Notes: generated by a model not told the origin, from the letters alone. A stretch of 64,000 nt of DNA from Acidobacteriia bacterium UBA6623 (GCA_002433055.1 DJHJ01000040.1:13822-77821); one strand, 5' to 3'. Counted from the first letter of the stretch, positions 39,113 through 48,755 are shown. Numbers and translations: made by a program.

Positions 39113-39314
39113 TTCAGACCCTATGCCCTGTTTGAACGATGTATGCAGCAATTCCCTACTCCAGTTAGAAGACCCAGTATAAGACTGGTGCAGCTTGGGC
39201 GCAAGCAGTCTGTGAGAGTAGAAAATGAATCCGCTAAGGAAGATGGCAACTATCGCTCTAATAGATCAAACACAGAGTCGAACTGAACTGCATTAGGCTG
39301 CTACAATCGCTTGC

Positions 39315-40073
39315 GTGCTAGGTAAACTCCTACTAACGACCACTGGCGTTGTCGCTTCTTACATAGCTTACAGTGCTGCCTGTCCAATTTCCCAAAATTG
39401 GGGTCGAGGTTTTCATCGTGGCCCTCGTGGTAGTCGACAAATAGCACTAACGTTCGACGACGGACCTAGTGAATCGACTCTCGATATTCTTGCTGTATTA
39501 GAACTCTACGGGATTTCGGCAACATTTTTCTGTTGCGGAGCTAACGTAGATCGTCTTCCTGAGATATCCAAAGCAACAGTAGTGGCCGGACATGAAATCG
39601 GAAACCATTCTTATTCGCACCCTCCCCTACTGATGCACAGCAAAGATTACGTACGTCAAGAACTGCAAAAAACACAACTCGCCATACAGAATGCCACCGG
39701 AAAACAACCACATCTTTTCCGGCCACCCTACGGTTTGCGTACACCCAGTCTCACTGACATCCAGTCTGAATTGGATCTGACTGTGGTGTTGTGGAGTGTC
39801 ATCGGTCAGGATTGGCATTTTTCTAAGAAACGTATTGTGCAAAGAGTTACTCGTCGTATTGAGCCAGGAGGCATCATCTGTCTTCACGACGGAGACACCA
39901 CCAATCTTCACGCGGACCGTCGAGAGACCATTCAAGCTCTTCCGGAAATTATCGAAACTATACTGGAAATGGGCTACTCCTTTGTAACGGCCGGTGAAAT
40001 GCTGCAACAGCTAGAAACCAAAACAGACAATTGGAGAGTCCACAAGAGAGGAAAGCAAAAAATACTGAGATAA
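39315..40073 (+). CDS. polysaccharide deacetylase (NodB domain), membrane-anchored
   Basis: A 252-residue carbohydrate esterase 4 protein with a hydrophobic N-terminus (KLLLTTTGVVASYIAYSA) and the NodB motifs: TFDDGP with Asp48/Asp49, HSYSHP with metal His98 and His102, RPPYG, and LHDGD. It probably removes acetyl groups from peptidoglycan or another amino-sugar polymer outside the cytoplasm. The start is GTG at 39315; a TACAAT 7 bp before it could be a -10 box of a leaderless message. Confidence 0.88.
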   Translation: MLGKLLLTTTGVVASYIAYSAACPISQNWGRGFHRGPRGSRQIALTFDDGPSESTLDILAVLELYGISATFFCCGANVDRLPEISKATVVAGHEIGNHSYSHPPLLMHSKDYVRQELQKTQLAIQNATGKQPHLFRPPYGLRTPSLTDIQSELDLTVVLWSVIGQDWHFSKKRIVQRVTRRIEPGGIICLHDGDTTNLHADRRETIQALPEIIETILEMGYSFVTAGEMLQQLETKTDNWRVHKRGKQKILR

Positions 40074-40138
40074 TATGGATCCAACGGTAGCCGGATATCA
40101 CTTAGGTAAAGACCGATCCTCTCAAAAAAACCAAGCGT

Positions 40139-41170
40139 ATGACGTTAACAAAACCGTTCGCAAGTTCCAGTGCTAGCTCAGTTAAACGAAATATGATGAG
40201 CTCGGTGATTGTTGTCGCATTGGTTGTCTTATCTCCGACTCACTTGAGCGCGCAAACCACTACAGATAGTAAAATCCCTACAATTTCGATAGATGTTCAG
40301 GTCGTCAATGTCCTTGCTTCAGTACGTGACAAAAGTGGACAGTTAGTCAACAACCTGACCCGGGATGACTTTGTCGTGGTAGAAGACGGCGAGCCACAAG
40401 AAATTCGCTATTTTGCTCGCCAAACCGACTTGCCGCTGACAATTGGATTGCTAGTCGATACATCGGTCAGTCAGGAACGCGTCATTGACCCACAAAAACA
40501 AGCAGCGGCACAGTTCTTCGAAGAGATCCTACGTCACGACAAAGACCTTGCGTTCCTCATCAGTTTCGATGTCGATATCGAATTACTACAGGACCTTACA
40601 AACTCCAGGAAACTCTTAAATACTTCACTCCAGAGACTCCGAGTCCAAGGAAGCCGGGGAGGGTTATATCCCGGACCTGTGCCTCAATCTCGACGGCCGG
40701 TAGGAACCGCACTATTCGACTCAGTTTATCTCGCTGCTCAAGAAGTCCTCCGAGCACAAGTAGGACGCAAAGCAGTGGTGCTCATATCAGATGGCAATGA
40801 CTACGGCAGTCGTATCAAACGAAAAGAGGCCATCGAGGCTGCTCATCGAGCAGATGTTGTCGTCTATGGAATTCGTTACCTAGACCGAGAATTCTACTTT
40901 CGTGCAGGCAGCTCAGGAGGTGGTGGCGGTGCGACGCTCAAGAAGATTGCTAAGGCTACCGGAGGCAATCTATTTGAGGTCAAAGAAAAGATGCCCCTCA
41001 GGGCAATCTTCACCCAAATCCAGAAGGAGCTTCGCAATCAGTATAGTATCGGTTACCGTTCTAATCATACTCCCGGACCACCGGCATTTCGTCGGATTGA
41101 ATTGCGAACCAAAAGGAAGGACCTAACAGTGCAGGCCCGAAACGGATACTACACTACCGATCTCCGGTAA
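40139..41170 (+). CDS. secreted VWFA-related protein, acidobacterial type
   Basis: A 343-residue protein with a signal sequence (MSSVIVVALVVLSPTHLSAQ) and a von Willebrand type-A domain. The start of the mature part, ISIDVQVVNVLASVRDKSGQ, then LTRDDFVVVEDGEPQEI, is the typical lead of the VWFA-related Acidobacterial domain (TIGR03436). The MIDAS metal motif is VDTSVS, and a later GRKAVVLISDGNDYGS completes it. These proteins occur in many copies in Acidobacteriota, so this is the best taxonomic marker here. Its ligand is unknown. Confidence 0.93.
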   Translation: MTLTKPFASSSASSVKRNMMSSVIVVALVVLSPTHLSAQTTTDSKIPTISIDVQVVNVLASVRDKSGQLVNNLTRDDFVVVEDGEPQEIRYFARQTDLPLTIGLLVDTSVSQERVIDPQKQAAAQFFEEILRHDKDLAFLISFDVDIELLQDLTNSRKLLNTSLQRLRVQGSRGGLYPGPVPQSRRPVGTALFDSVYLAAQEVLRAQVGRKAVVLISDGNDYGSRIKRKEAIEAAHRADVVVYGIRYLDREFYFRAGSSGGGGGATLKKIAKATGGNLFEVKEKMPLRAIFTQIQKELRNQYSIGYRSNHTPGPPAFRRIELRTKRKDLTVQARNGYYTTDLR

Positions 41171-41311
41171 CTAGGCACCAGAAAAAACCGCTTCCAGTGA
41201 AATATTTTAGCCGCTTAGCGATACCAAGACTGAGAATGTGGAGCCACTACAAAACCTCGCTCCCCGCTTACTAAGAGGACGTACTTGTAGTACTCTTTGC
41301 CACAGGTTTCC

Positions 41312-42535
41312 TTAGATTAACTTCAATTGATTAGCGAGAATCCGATCTTCCGAAACAGTAACACCTAGGCCAGGTCGGTCTGGCACTTTTACAGTTGCGC
41401 CTTCCATGGCGATATCCTCCACCATCATGTGCTTCAAGAACTGAGGACCATTCAATTCTGGTGGTAAAAGCAAATCCATAGTCGAGTAGAGGTGAATTGC
41501 TGCCATAAAGCTGACTCCGGCATCGGTTAAGCCACTACCCAAGAGTCCGAGTCCAGTTGCTTCGGCGACAGCAGCACTCTTCATGCAATTAGTCACACCA
41601 GCACTCTTTGAAACTTTCAAAACGACGAGATCAGCTGCGTTCAGCTGAGCCATACGCGCAACGTCAAAGGAAGAAAAACACCCCTCATCAATAGCAATCG
41701 GATACGGACTGCTTTCGCGCGCACGACCCATTCCAAGCCAATCTTCACTACGCACCGGTTGTTCGAAGCAGCGGATATTTTTGAATTGACGTAAGGCTGT
41801 AAAAAAACGTCCTAGCTCGATTGCCTGGTACGACTGGTTGGCATCGAGCCAAATATCCGCATCTGGACGCACATCCGAAATCGCCTCAAGCCGCTCTAGA
41901 TCCTTATCCGTATCACCAGAAACTTTCACTTTGAAACAAGTACAAGCGGGCCAACGCTTCACTTCGTCCGCCATCACTTTTGGTTCTGCAATACCCACCG
42001 CGAAACACAAGTCAATCGTGTTTTGGATCTTGCCACCTAGAAGAACATGCAGCGGTTGTTTCATAATTTTGCCAGCAACATCCAAAAATGCAATCTCCAA
42101 GGCACTTTTTGCAAATGGGGCACCATTACTCACTGCCGGACGAATTGTAACATCCATTTCTTTCTTTAAAGCATTCAATTCAAACGGAGTTTTTCCCAGT
42201 GCTAATGGCGCCAGGTGGTGTCTTAGTGTGGCAGTAACAGCCTCTATTGTTTCGTAACTCCAGTTAGGAATCGTGTTGGTCGCACCCCAGCCAACTTGCC
42301 CCTCTTCCGTTTCTACACGAACAAAAACATGTTTTCCTGGCAAATCTTCACCGCCAACTTTGCCTACACCTATATTGAAAGCTGATCGAAATTCAACGGC
42401 TGTTGGCAACACGTCAACTTTTCGTATTCGGTGTTGTTTTTCTTTTGCGTTCGCTATCGGAAGTGGTGATACCGTTGCTAACGCAGCGGAAGCAAAGTTT
42501 CTCGTGAATCTCCGTCGGTTGGTTTTAGTCAACAC
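41312..42535 (-). CDS. Tat-exported mandelate racemase/muconate lactonizing-type enzyme
   Basis: A 407-residue enolase-superfamily enzyme with a twin-arginine-like start (NRRRFTRNFASAALAT). The capping domain is followed by a barrel with the KxK motif in TCFKVKVSG, metal ligands Asp in DIWLDANQSY, Glu in RCFEQPV and Asp in IAIDEGCFS, then a C-terminal lysine in VVLKVSKSAG. It probably dehydrates or epimerizes a sugar acid or amino-acid derivative. A signal sequence on this family is unusual and suggests a periplasmic enzyme. Confidence 0.87.
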   Translation of the reverse strand: MLTKTNRRRFTRNFASAALATVSPLPIANAKEKQHRIRKVDVLPTAVEFRSAFNIGVGKVGGEDLPGKHVFVRVETEEGQVGWGATNTIPNWSYETIEAVTATLRHHLAPLALGKTPFELNALKKEMDVTIRPAVSNGAPFAKSALEIAFLDVAGKIMKQPLHVLLGGKIQNTIDLCFAVGIAEPKVMADEVKRWPACTCFKVKVSGDTDKDLERLEAISDVRPDADIWLDANQSYQAIELGRFFTALRQFKNIRCFEQPVRSEDWLGMGRARESSPYPIAIDEGCFSSFDVARMAQLNAADLVVLKVSKSAGVTNCMKSAAVAEATGLGLLGSGLTDAGVSFMAAIHLYSTMDLLLPPELNGPQFLKHMMVEDIAMEGATVKVPDRPGLGVTVSEDRILANQLKLI

Positions 42536-42701
42536 ATGCCTCCTAAAGCAAGCTCCCTCAAGAGAGGATACTACGACAGATACATACTATTCAGAAGGCA
42601 TCACCACAATCGAAAGAAAAAGCTAGCCCACTCGTACTAGAGACTCTGAGTAAGCAATACACTTAGCAACATTACCCAACCTTTAGATAGAACCCTGAGG
42701 C

Positions 42702-43589
42702 CTAATCTCTTGCTGGCTGGTAGGACGCAGGTATCGAGCGATGCGACCCATCAGTCGAAGCAGGGCCTTGGTCTGTGCTCGCCACGTGTGCAGGCAGGCT
42801 GGAAGGTGGTGCCACTACTTCCATCCCTTCAGTTGTCAACACAACACGACAGACTTGACCTCGCTTACCGACAGATGGTTGGGGCTTACCATTGAGAGCG
42901 ATGAAAACACCTGCAGCATTTCCGATTAACAACCGGACAGATTCCTTGGCTTTGATTGAACGTTTGTCACCGGGGCTCAAATTTTTTTCAAAGACTCTGC
43001 GACCATCGGAGACTGCACGGACCCAAGCGGTCTCGACAACCTCTATGTCAACCTCAACCAGATCAGAGACAAAATTCCTAGCCACATCATCCACTACAGA
43101 AACTTCAGGAGAGTTTTCTTTGACTTTACTTGTGCGATCTAGATGAGCTTTCACATCAGATGTATCGTTGTCCGCTCCACTCCAGTAAAGACCCAAACCT
43201 AAGGAAAAAAGCAGGCAAGCCGACCCCAAGCTCGTTAGAAGATCACGACGTTTCTGTACTATGTCCGCACACTGTTCTGCAATTTGTATTGTCGCCATCC
43301 GGATAGTGCCCACGCCCAAATCAGTCTGCAAATGGCCCCTTGTGTCAAGTTCATCAACAGTACAGAGGCTGCGAAAGTCTTCGACAGTTTTCTCTACATC
43401 CAAAGAGACTGCCGCTGCATACTGACGCACAAAGCTTACATTGAATATTCCACCCGGAAGTAAATGAAAAGACTCATCTTCTATCGCCTTGAGAAATGAA
43501 ACACTTATGTTAGTTTTGTCGGAGATCTGCAGCAGAGTCAAACCATGAACATGGCGTGCCTCTTTGAAGTTTTGGCCGAATTCAGACAT
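42702..43589 (-). CDS. RodZ-like helix-turn-helix membrane protein
   Basis: A 295-residue protein with a cytoplasmic Xre-type HTH (residues 1-70: FGQNFKEARHVHGLTLLQIS and FLKAIEDESFHLLPGG), one membrane segment near 155-175 (LGSACLLFSLGLGLYW), and a C-terminal beta-rich DUF4115 domain (VEVVETAWVRAVSDG pattern, then LSPGDKRSIKAKESVRLLIGNA). RodZ proteins help position MreB and rod shape. Start MSEFGQNF at 43589; the longer open frame has no family match. No mreB lies nearby. Confidence 0.82.
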   Translation of the reverse strand: MSEFGQNFKEARHVHGLTLLQISDKTNISVSFLKAIEDESFHLLPGGIFNVSFVRQYAAAVSLDVEKTVEDFRSLCTVDELDTRGHLQTDLGVGTIRMATIQIAEQCADIVQKRRDLLTSLGSACLLFSLGLGLYWSGADNDTSDVKAHLDRTSKVKENSPEVSVVDDVARNFVSDLVEVDIEVVETAWVRAVSDGRRVFEKNLSPGDKRSIKAKESVRLLIGNAAGVFIALNGKPQPSVGKRGQVCRVVLTTEGMEVVAPPSSLPAHVASTDQGPASTDGSHRSIPASYQPARD

Positions 43590-43665
43590 CGTTATCTTAA
43601 GTAGTGACCACCACCAGGGTATACTAATTGCAATCAAACAACAAGGGCCCAGTAAGGGTACAATT

Positions 43666-44019
43666 TTGCCATATTTACAACAACTTAGACCACTCAACCC
43701 CCTCCTAATTTCCGTCAGAGTGGTCACCCACAACCGACCTGATCTACTAAAAGGTTGCTTGGAGTCGCTGCACTGCCAATTATATCGCTCATTCGAACTC
43801 ATCGTAGTCGACAATGGGGCCCAGAACAACTCCGCTAACCTATTAAAGTATTTTCTATTTTCAGATGTTCAAACTATAGAAAACAAATGTAATTATATGT
43901 TTTTATTTTCCAATAATCAGGATCTTGATCTTTGCAAAGAAACCTACATTTCTCTACTGAATAACGATGCTGCCGCCGAGACATCCTGGCCTGCTGAACT
44001 GATTGGAAAGGTCTCATAA
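43666..44019 (+). pseudogene. glycosyltransferase family 2 fragment
   Basis: Only the first 100 or so residues of a GT2 domain are present: VRVVTHNRPDLLKGCLESL, SFELIVVDNGAQNNS, and LLNNDAAAETSWPAELI, which is the region of the family metal motif. The frame then stops at TAA (44017-44019), well before the usual 250-300 residues. There is no good start: TTG at 43666 is the best, and the open frame extends back into rodZ on the other strand. The methyltransferase continues in the same frame directly after the stop. It is most simply a decayed remnant. Confidence 0.6.
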
Positions 44020-44985
44020 TTGGGCAATCACCTATCAGACAAGGGTTTACTCTGTCCTCGCTGTGAAAGCCAGTCTTACAGAATATTGCTTCAAGGTTCG
44101 GACCACCTGTACCAAACCACCCAGAAAAAATTTTCTGTTATAGAGTGCTCAACATGTACTTTGATTAGACTCCTACCAAAACCTACACCGGATGAATACG
44201 TGTCGTACCACCCCAAGCATTATTGGTGGAAGCCGAAAAAAACATTATTGGGACTCCTGACAGAATTGTATAGACGTGTTGCAATCTGGGATCACGTACG
44301 TTTTATCACGAGCTCGTCGGCGCCGTCAGGTTTAACCTTGGATATTGGTGCGGGTGGTGGAATGTTATCACAAGAAATGCACCGAAATGGACGGCCTTCA
44401 ATCAGTCTGGATTTCTCACCAACTGCTACTCAAATAGCAGCATGCGAAGGGCTTCCAACTGTACGCGCATATGCACCAGACATGCCTTTCATCGCTCAAT
44501 CATTTTCCGCTGTGGTAATGCTACACGTTCTCGAACATGTCGAAAACCCAGTAGATTGCCTATCTGCTGTCCGTCAGCTCTTGCGGCCAGGAGGAAAACT
44601 TTTTATTCAGGTTACCAACGCATCATCATGGCAATTCCTCTTGTTTGGTCGACATTGGAGTGCCCTTGACATACCACGCCATTTAGTACATTTCCGCACA
44701 GACGACCTCGAAGACCTGTTGTCCACGTGCGGATTTCACGTCGTGCGCAGAAAATTCTTCTCCTTGCGCGACAATCCTGCATCAGTTGCAACGAGCCTAT
44801 TGCCTTCTTGGGAGCCAGCTGTGCGGGCTGCAAGGGAGACACATGAGAGTTCTGTTGGCACCGCTCTCAAGAACTTTCTTTACTTTGCCCTAGTCGCTCT
44901 TTCATTCCCTTTTGCAATCTTGGAGGCGGTCGCCATGGCCGGATCTACTGTGTTGCTAGAAGCTGTCTTGCATGAGGATAAATAG
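44020..44985 (+). CDS. class I SAM-dependent methyltransferase with N-terminal zinc motif
   Basis: A 321-residue protein: two CxxC pairs near the start (LCPRCESQ and CSTCTL) form a likely zinc ribbon, followed by a Rossmann methyltransferase with LDIGAGGGMLSQEM and the late VVMLHVLEHVENP and LRPGGKLFIQ motifs, then a hydrophobic C-terminal segment (FLYFALVALSFPFAIL). Such proteins occur in polysaccharide and secondary product clusters. The only start available is TTG at 44020, immediately after the stop of the glycosyltransferase fragment and 10 bp after GGAAAGG. Confidence 0.85.
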   Translation: MGNHLSDKGLLCPRCESQSYRILLQGSDHLYQTTQKKFSVIECSTCTLIRLLPKPTPDEYVSYHPKHYWWKPKKTLLGLLTELYRRVAIWDHVRFITSSSAPSGLTLDIGAGGGMLSQEMHRNGRPSISLDFSPTATQIAACEGLPTVRAYAPDMPFIAQSFSAVVMLHVLEHVENPVDCLSAVRQLLRPGGKLFIQVTNASSWQFLLFGRHWSALDIPRHLVHFRTDDLEDLLSTCGFHVVRRKFFSLRDNPASVATSLLPSWEPAVRAARETHESSVGTALKNFLYFALVALSFPFAILEAVAMAGSTVLLEAVLHEDK

Positions 44986-45062
44986 TGTCCAATAGCCACC
45001 TAATACAATTACTTGACCTTCCTGGCTCGATACTTACTGATGGTAAAAACTAAACGGGGTGG

Positions 45063-45114
45063 AAAACCTTGCATTAGTACGCCAGTGAGTGCACCCGTGC
45101 CCGACTAAGGTTTT
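45063..45114. terminator. bidirectional terminator between convergent genes
   Basis: AAAACCTT (45063-45070) pairs with AAGGTTTT (45107-45114), and TTAGT near 45074 pairs with ACTAA near 45104, giving a long interrupted stem. The right arm is followed by an AT-rich TTTTATAACTTTT run, and the complement has the same A/T-rich flank in the other direction. It lies between the methyltransferase and the convergent MFS gene, as expected for a two-way terminator. Confidence 0.5.
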
Positions 45115-45182
45115 ATAACTTTTCAAGGATACTGCGTTTCATTCACAAGAAATCCACAAGGTCAAAGGAAATCAATTTGGTG

Positions 45183-46472
45183 TTACGTATCTCGTACCAG
45201 ATCAACGTCCTTAGATTTGACCAAGAACAATAAAAGTAAAGGCAGAATAGCGATGAGTCCTGCAAATAAAAACGTCTGCTCATAAGAGAACCCCATCTCG
45301 TCTCGTAGAGGGCCCACTAGCCAGTTGCCAGCAACATGGCCAATGTTTGCTGTGGTCAGATAAATCGTGAACATCGTCGCAGCTGATTTGGTCCAGGATA
45401 GACGCATCGCCATCGCGAAAAAGCCGACTATGCCAAAAGCCAGAATGCCAGGATTAAGGAAGAGATAACCTGCAGCAAACCAACTTGTACTCCAGTTTTC
45501 AGGAAAAATAGCAAAAACAATCGCCAGCAGTCCATAGCCCCCTAACCCAGTGGCTATTACTTTTCTATGGCCGAGGCGATCAGCAAGATAACCACCGCCC
45601 AGCGCTCCCAGCATTTCCACAAAAACTGCCAACCCAGCCACCTGCGACACTTCGACAAAACTCCATTTCAATTGCTGTGTGTACAGTGTTTTGGTAACTA
45701 TTTCGACAATGCCTTGAGCTGCCACATGCATGACACCAAAGATCAAGAATACTGCTGTTGTTCTGAGGGAAAACGAACGCAGCAAATCAACGACAACTTT
45801 GTCAAAACTGCGAAAATTCTCGCCAGTGGTTTGTCGTGAGTCATCAGAACCTACTGGTCGACTCCAAGGAAGTCTCCGATCACCAGGTTTCTCGACCATG
45901 AGTAACGGGAATAGCATGATCAGCAATAATACTGCGAGCTGCACAAAGACTGCCGCAGTGAGCCCCCAGGCATCGATCACAATTGCCAAACCTGCACCAC
46001 CAATCGCCTTTCCAACCATTTTTGATCCCCACATCAACCCATTCGTTCGCCCTCGTTCGTTCGGTGGCACAATATCGAGCGCCAGAGCATCTGTGGACAC
46101 ATCTTGCAAGGAAGCAAAGCAGTTATGTATGAAAAACATCCAACCCAGCAGTCTCAAATTACCGGTTAGGTCACCCATCGTGAGAAACCCTAAAAGTGAT
46201 ACCGCCATTAGAAATTCCGCTCCAATGATCCACGAACGTCGTCGGCCCATCGAACGGATTGTCACGGTATCAATCAGAGGCGCCCAAACAATTTTAAAAG
46301 TCCAGGGAAGAAGAGCTAACCCCACAAGTTTTCCCGCTTGAGTATCTCCTATGCCTCGCTCAGCGAGATAACTAATTAGCGCAATCGTCATGAACCCCCA
46401 GGGCATTCCCTGAGCTACATATAGAGCAGGAAGCAGGATGAGACGATGCTTGCGGTTATCAATAAGAGCCAT
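45183..46472 (-). CDS. MFS transporter, AmpG/PAT-like
   Basis: A 429-residue membrane protein with 12 predicted segments. The N-terminus LPALYVAQGMPWGFMTIALISYLAERG and the following LALLPWTFKIVWAPLID match the AmpG / peptide-acetyl-CoA transporter (PAT) branch of the major facilitator superfamily. AmpG imports anhydro-muropeptides for recycling; here the substrate is not certain. It converges on the methyltransferase and lies beside a Tat-exported propeller protein. Confidence 0.78.
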   Translation of the reverse strand: MALIDNRKHRLILLPALYVAQGMPWGFMTIALISYLAERGIGDTQAGKLVGLALLPWTFKIVWAPLIDTVTIRSMGRRRSWIIGAEFLMAVSLLGFLTMGDLTGNLRLLGWMFFIHNCFASLQDVSTDALALDIVPPNERGRTNGLMWGSKMVGKAIGGAGLAIVIDAWGLTAAVFVQLAVLLLIMLFPLLMVEKPGDRRLPWSRPVGSDDSRQTTGENFRSFDKVVVDLLRSFSLRTTAVFLIFGVMHVAAQGIVEIVTKTLYTQQLKWSFVEVSQVAGLAVFVEMLGALGGGYLADRLGHRKVIATGLGGYGLLAIVFAIFPENWSTSWFAAGYLFLNPGILAFGIVGFFAMAMRLSWTKSAATMFTIYLTTANIGHVAGNWLVGPLRDEMGFSYEQTFLFAGLIAILPLLLLFLVKSKDVDLVRDT

Positions 46473-46529
46473 TATTGTCCGTTAGAGTCCTATAACATTC
46501 GGTTAAGCAACGAGAATTAAGTGACATTC

Positions 46530-47564
46530 TCACATCGCTACTATCGAGGCTCCCTTGCCAGGCCAGTCCCAAGTCACCAGATCATCGCTCCAGGCGATTC
46601 CAAGACAGGCATGAGTGTTAAAAATAACGCTTTCATCTTCGGGCCCCGTACCATGGAAAAACATCAGATACTTACCGACAGACAGTTCTTCGCGCAGATC
46701 AAGAACAAATCCAGCAGTAATACGCCCCTGTGCCCAAGGCCAACCCTGTTGACCAAGAGTAATCAGCGACCCGGTATCTTCCCAAGCTTTAAGGTCTCGA
46801 GATCTTTTCATGGCTATACCGTTACCACCATGACCATTAATAGAGTGAAACATCAGATAGTCATCACGCCCTTCAGTTAAAACACAGACGTTTTCACCTC
46901 CCGGAATACGATCGAAATAGGTCCAAGTATTCAGGTCATATGAAAACGACATATTTACTGCATTGTCATCAAAAAAACACCACCACTTCTCTGGTTCATG
47001 CTTATCTTGAATTAAATAGGGATCGATAATACGGCCCATATCTTCAAACGCCACCTCCGGACCTCGCACCTTGAGTAATTCTGGCTCACCCCAGTCAGCC
47101 AGATTCTTGGAACGACGAATCCAAATGCGACAATCCTCATTTCCACCTCTCTGAAAATTTGGCCTAGGGTAGGTTTGCAGACAGAGGATCCATTCACCTT
47201 CATAACGAATAACGTTGCCGGGGGCACAATAATTTAGCCGTTCATCTCGTGGCGTAAATATATGTGGGTCAGTCCAATTTACAAGATCACTGCTCGTACT
47301 ATAGGCGGTATAGTTATATCCTCTGCCGTCTAGTTCATGGAGAACATAGCTGTAATAAAGCCAAAAAATACCTCCGTCATACACAACAGTCGGGTCACGG
47401 AAAGCCGTGACGGCATCACCTTTGAACAGAATTGGAGATCTTATGGCTTCAAAGTTTATTTTCGACAACGAGCTGTTGTTTTTGCATGTCGCAAGACTTA
47501 GAGCAGCTACTCCACCCATCGCACTTTGCAAAAAGTTGCGTCTCGCAAAAATGGGGCTCCGCAT
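46530..47564 (-). CDS. Tat-exported beta-propeller glycosidase-like protein
   Basis: A 344-residue protein with a twin-arginine start (ARRNFLQSAMGG) ending in LSLATCKNN, where the Cys may be a lipobox, giving a Tat lipoprotein. The mature part has the five-blade propeller pattern of GH43/GH32/GH130-like enzymes: AFRDPTVVYDGGIFWLYYSY, YCAPGNVIRYEGEWILCLQTY in two pieces, IIDPYLIQD, and DLRE near the end. The aspartate in FRDPTVV fits the family catalytic or metal position. Substrate unknown. Confidence 0.75.
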   Translation of the reverse strand: MRSPIFARRNFLQSAMGGVAALSLATCKNNSSLSKINFEAIRSPILFKGDAVTAFRDPTVVYDGGIFWLYYSYVLHELDGRGYNYTAYSTSSDLVNWTDPHIFTPRDERLNYCAPGNVIRYEGEWILCLQTYPRPNFQRGGNEDCRIWIRRSKNLADWGEPELLKVRGPEVAFEDMGRIIDPYLIQDKHEPEKWWCFFDDNAVNMSFSYDLNTWTYFDRIPGGENVCVLTEGRDDYLMFHSINGHGGNGIAMKRSRDLKAWEDTGSLITLGQQGWPWAQGRITAGFVLDLREELSVGKYLMFFHGTGPEDESVIFNTHACLGIAWSDDLVTWDWPGKGASIVAM

Positions 47565-47635
47565 TGTTTATATCTCCAGATCGATCTTATGAACTTGAAA
47601 ACAAGTCCTTGTAGTCGGCCACGGTCAGTATACGA

Positions 47636-48688
47636 TTACAAAGATACTACCAACTGCTCCATGATGATGCGGTCGTTCGGTCGTTCGCGACGTAAGTCGC
47701 GATCAGCTTGACCCAGCTTCATTAAAGCCCGTTCAAGTTGTTTTGAGGAAAAGTGTCTCCCAACTTCAATCAATTGGCGAGCCCGAGGTGGCCACATTCT
47801 TATGCCATTCTGTTTCGATACGCTCAAGACTCGTTGAGCAGTATGAGCACCCTCCTCTTTCATGGCCAGAGCCTGTCGAAAAAGTCCTGCAATGAGACTG
47901 ACTTGCATGGGCCAGGAGACACCCATTTCGGCTAACGTGTCAAGAATGTAGAGAGCACGAACTCTATCGCCATGCGCCAAAGCATCAGAAAATTCAAACA
48001 CACCACGGCGTCGAGCCGCTGGAATCAACAAGTCCAGATCATCGGCTTTTACTGGGCGGTCACTACCTACGTAAAGGGATAATTTTTCCAGTTCATTCGC
48101 AAGTAGCCCCATATCACCACCCAATATTTCAATGAGGTCATCAAGAAGTGACGGACCAATCTCAAGATTCAACTGGTTCGCGAGCTCGGTCGATTCGTAC
48201 ATCATCTGCTCCGCTGACAGTCGTTTCATTTCGACAATCGCGCAAGTGTCACCAAAAAGCTTGACTAGGCGGTCTATTTTTGATTTGTCGTCACGGGTAT
48301 CAAAATCAACATCAATAGCTTCAAAGAGGAGTACAGTTCCCGGTGTTGGAGCTTCCGCATAGTCACGCAAAACCTCAAAGGATTCAACTGTTTTGGTGCT
48401 TATTATTCGTGGTATCAACGCCTCAGAACGAGAGCCGATCAGCAAACGTGCCGAAGCAAACAAAGACATAGTTCGCGCCTCATCGATTAATGTCGTCAAG
48501 TTCTGATCACGTAGATCAACCTCCGTCAGATCTTCATAGTTGCCGGCCTCTGTACCCAATTGACCAAGTACTGCACTAGTCAAAGCGCGACGGCAGCGAT
48601 CTCTAAAGAAGAGTTCACTGCCCAGGAAGAGATAGATCGGTTGCGCTTCCCCTTTTCCCAAGTTGTCAAGAAACTGTTTCGGAGTCAT
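47636..48688 (-). CDS. holA: DNA polymerase III delta subunit
   Basis: Opens the beta clamp in the clamp loader complex. The 350-residue protein has the AAA+-like N-terminal fold without nucleotide motifs (IYLFLGSELFFRDRCRRAL), the middle helical lid (LNLEIGPSLLDDLIEILGGDMGLLANELEKL in parts), and the C-terminal collar domain. The order lptE then holA is typical across bacteria. The end of the gene contains a tandem GGTCGTTC repeat. Confidence 0.9.
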   Translation of the reverse strand: MTPKQFLDNLGKGEAQPIYLFLGSELFFRDRCRRALTSAVLGQLGTEAGNYEDLTEVDLRDQNLTTLIDEARTMSLFASARLLIGSRSEALIPRIISTKTVESFEVLRDYAEAPTPGTVLLFEAIDVDFDTRDDKSKIDRLVKLFGDTCAIVEMKRLSAEQMMYESTELANQLNLEIGPSLLDDLIEILGGDMGLLANELEKLSLYVGSDRPVKADDLDLLIPAARRRGVFEFSDALAHGDRVRALYILDTLAEMGVSWPMQVSLIAGLFRQALAMKEEGAHTAQRVLSVSKQNGIRMWPPRARQLIEVGRHFSSKQLERALMKLGQADRDLRRERPNDRIIMEQLVVSL

Positions 48689-48755
48689 GTTTGAGCACCA
48701 GAGAATTTAACAGTTCGTTCTGATAACAGTGAAGGCTCTATACATTATTCACTAA

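Noticed and set aside
47670..47690. Tandem GGTCGTTC repeat at the end of holA
   Set aside because: Only two copies, within coding sequence, so chance duplication rather than a repeat array.
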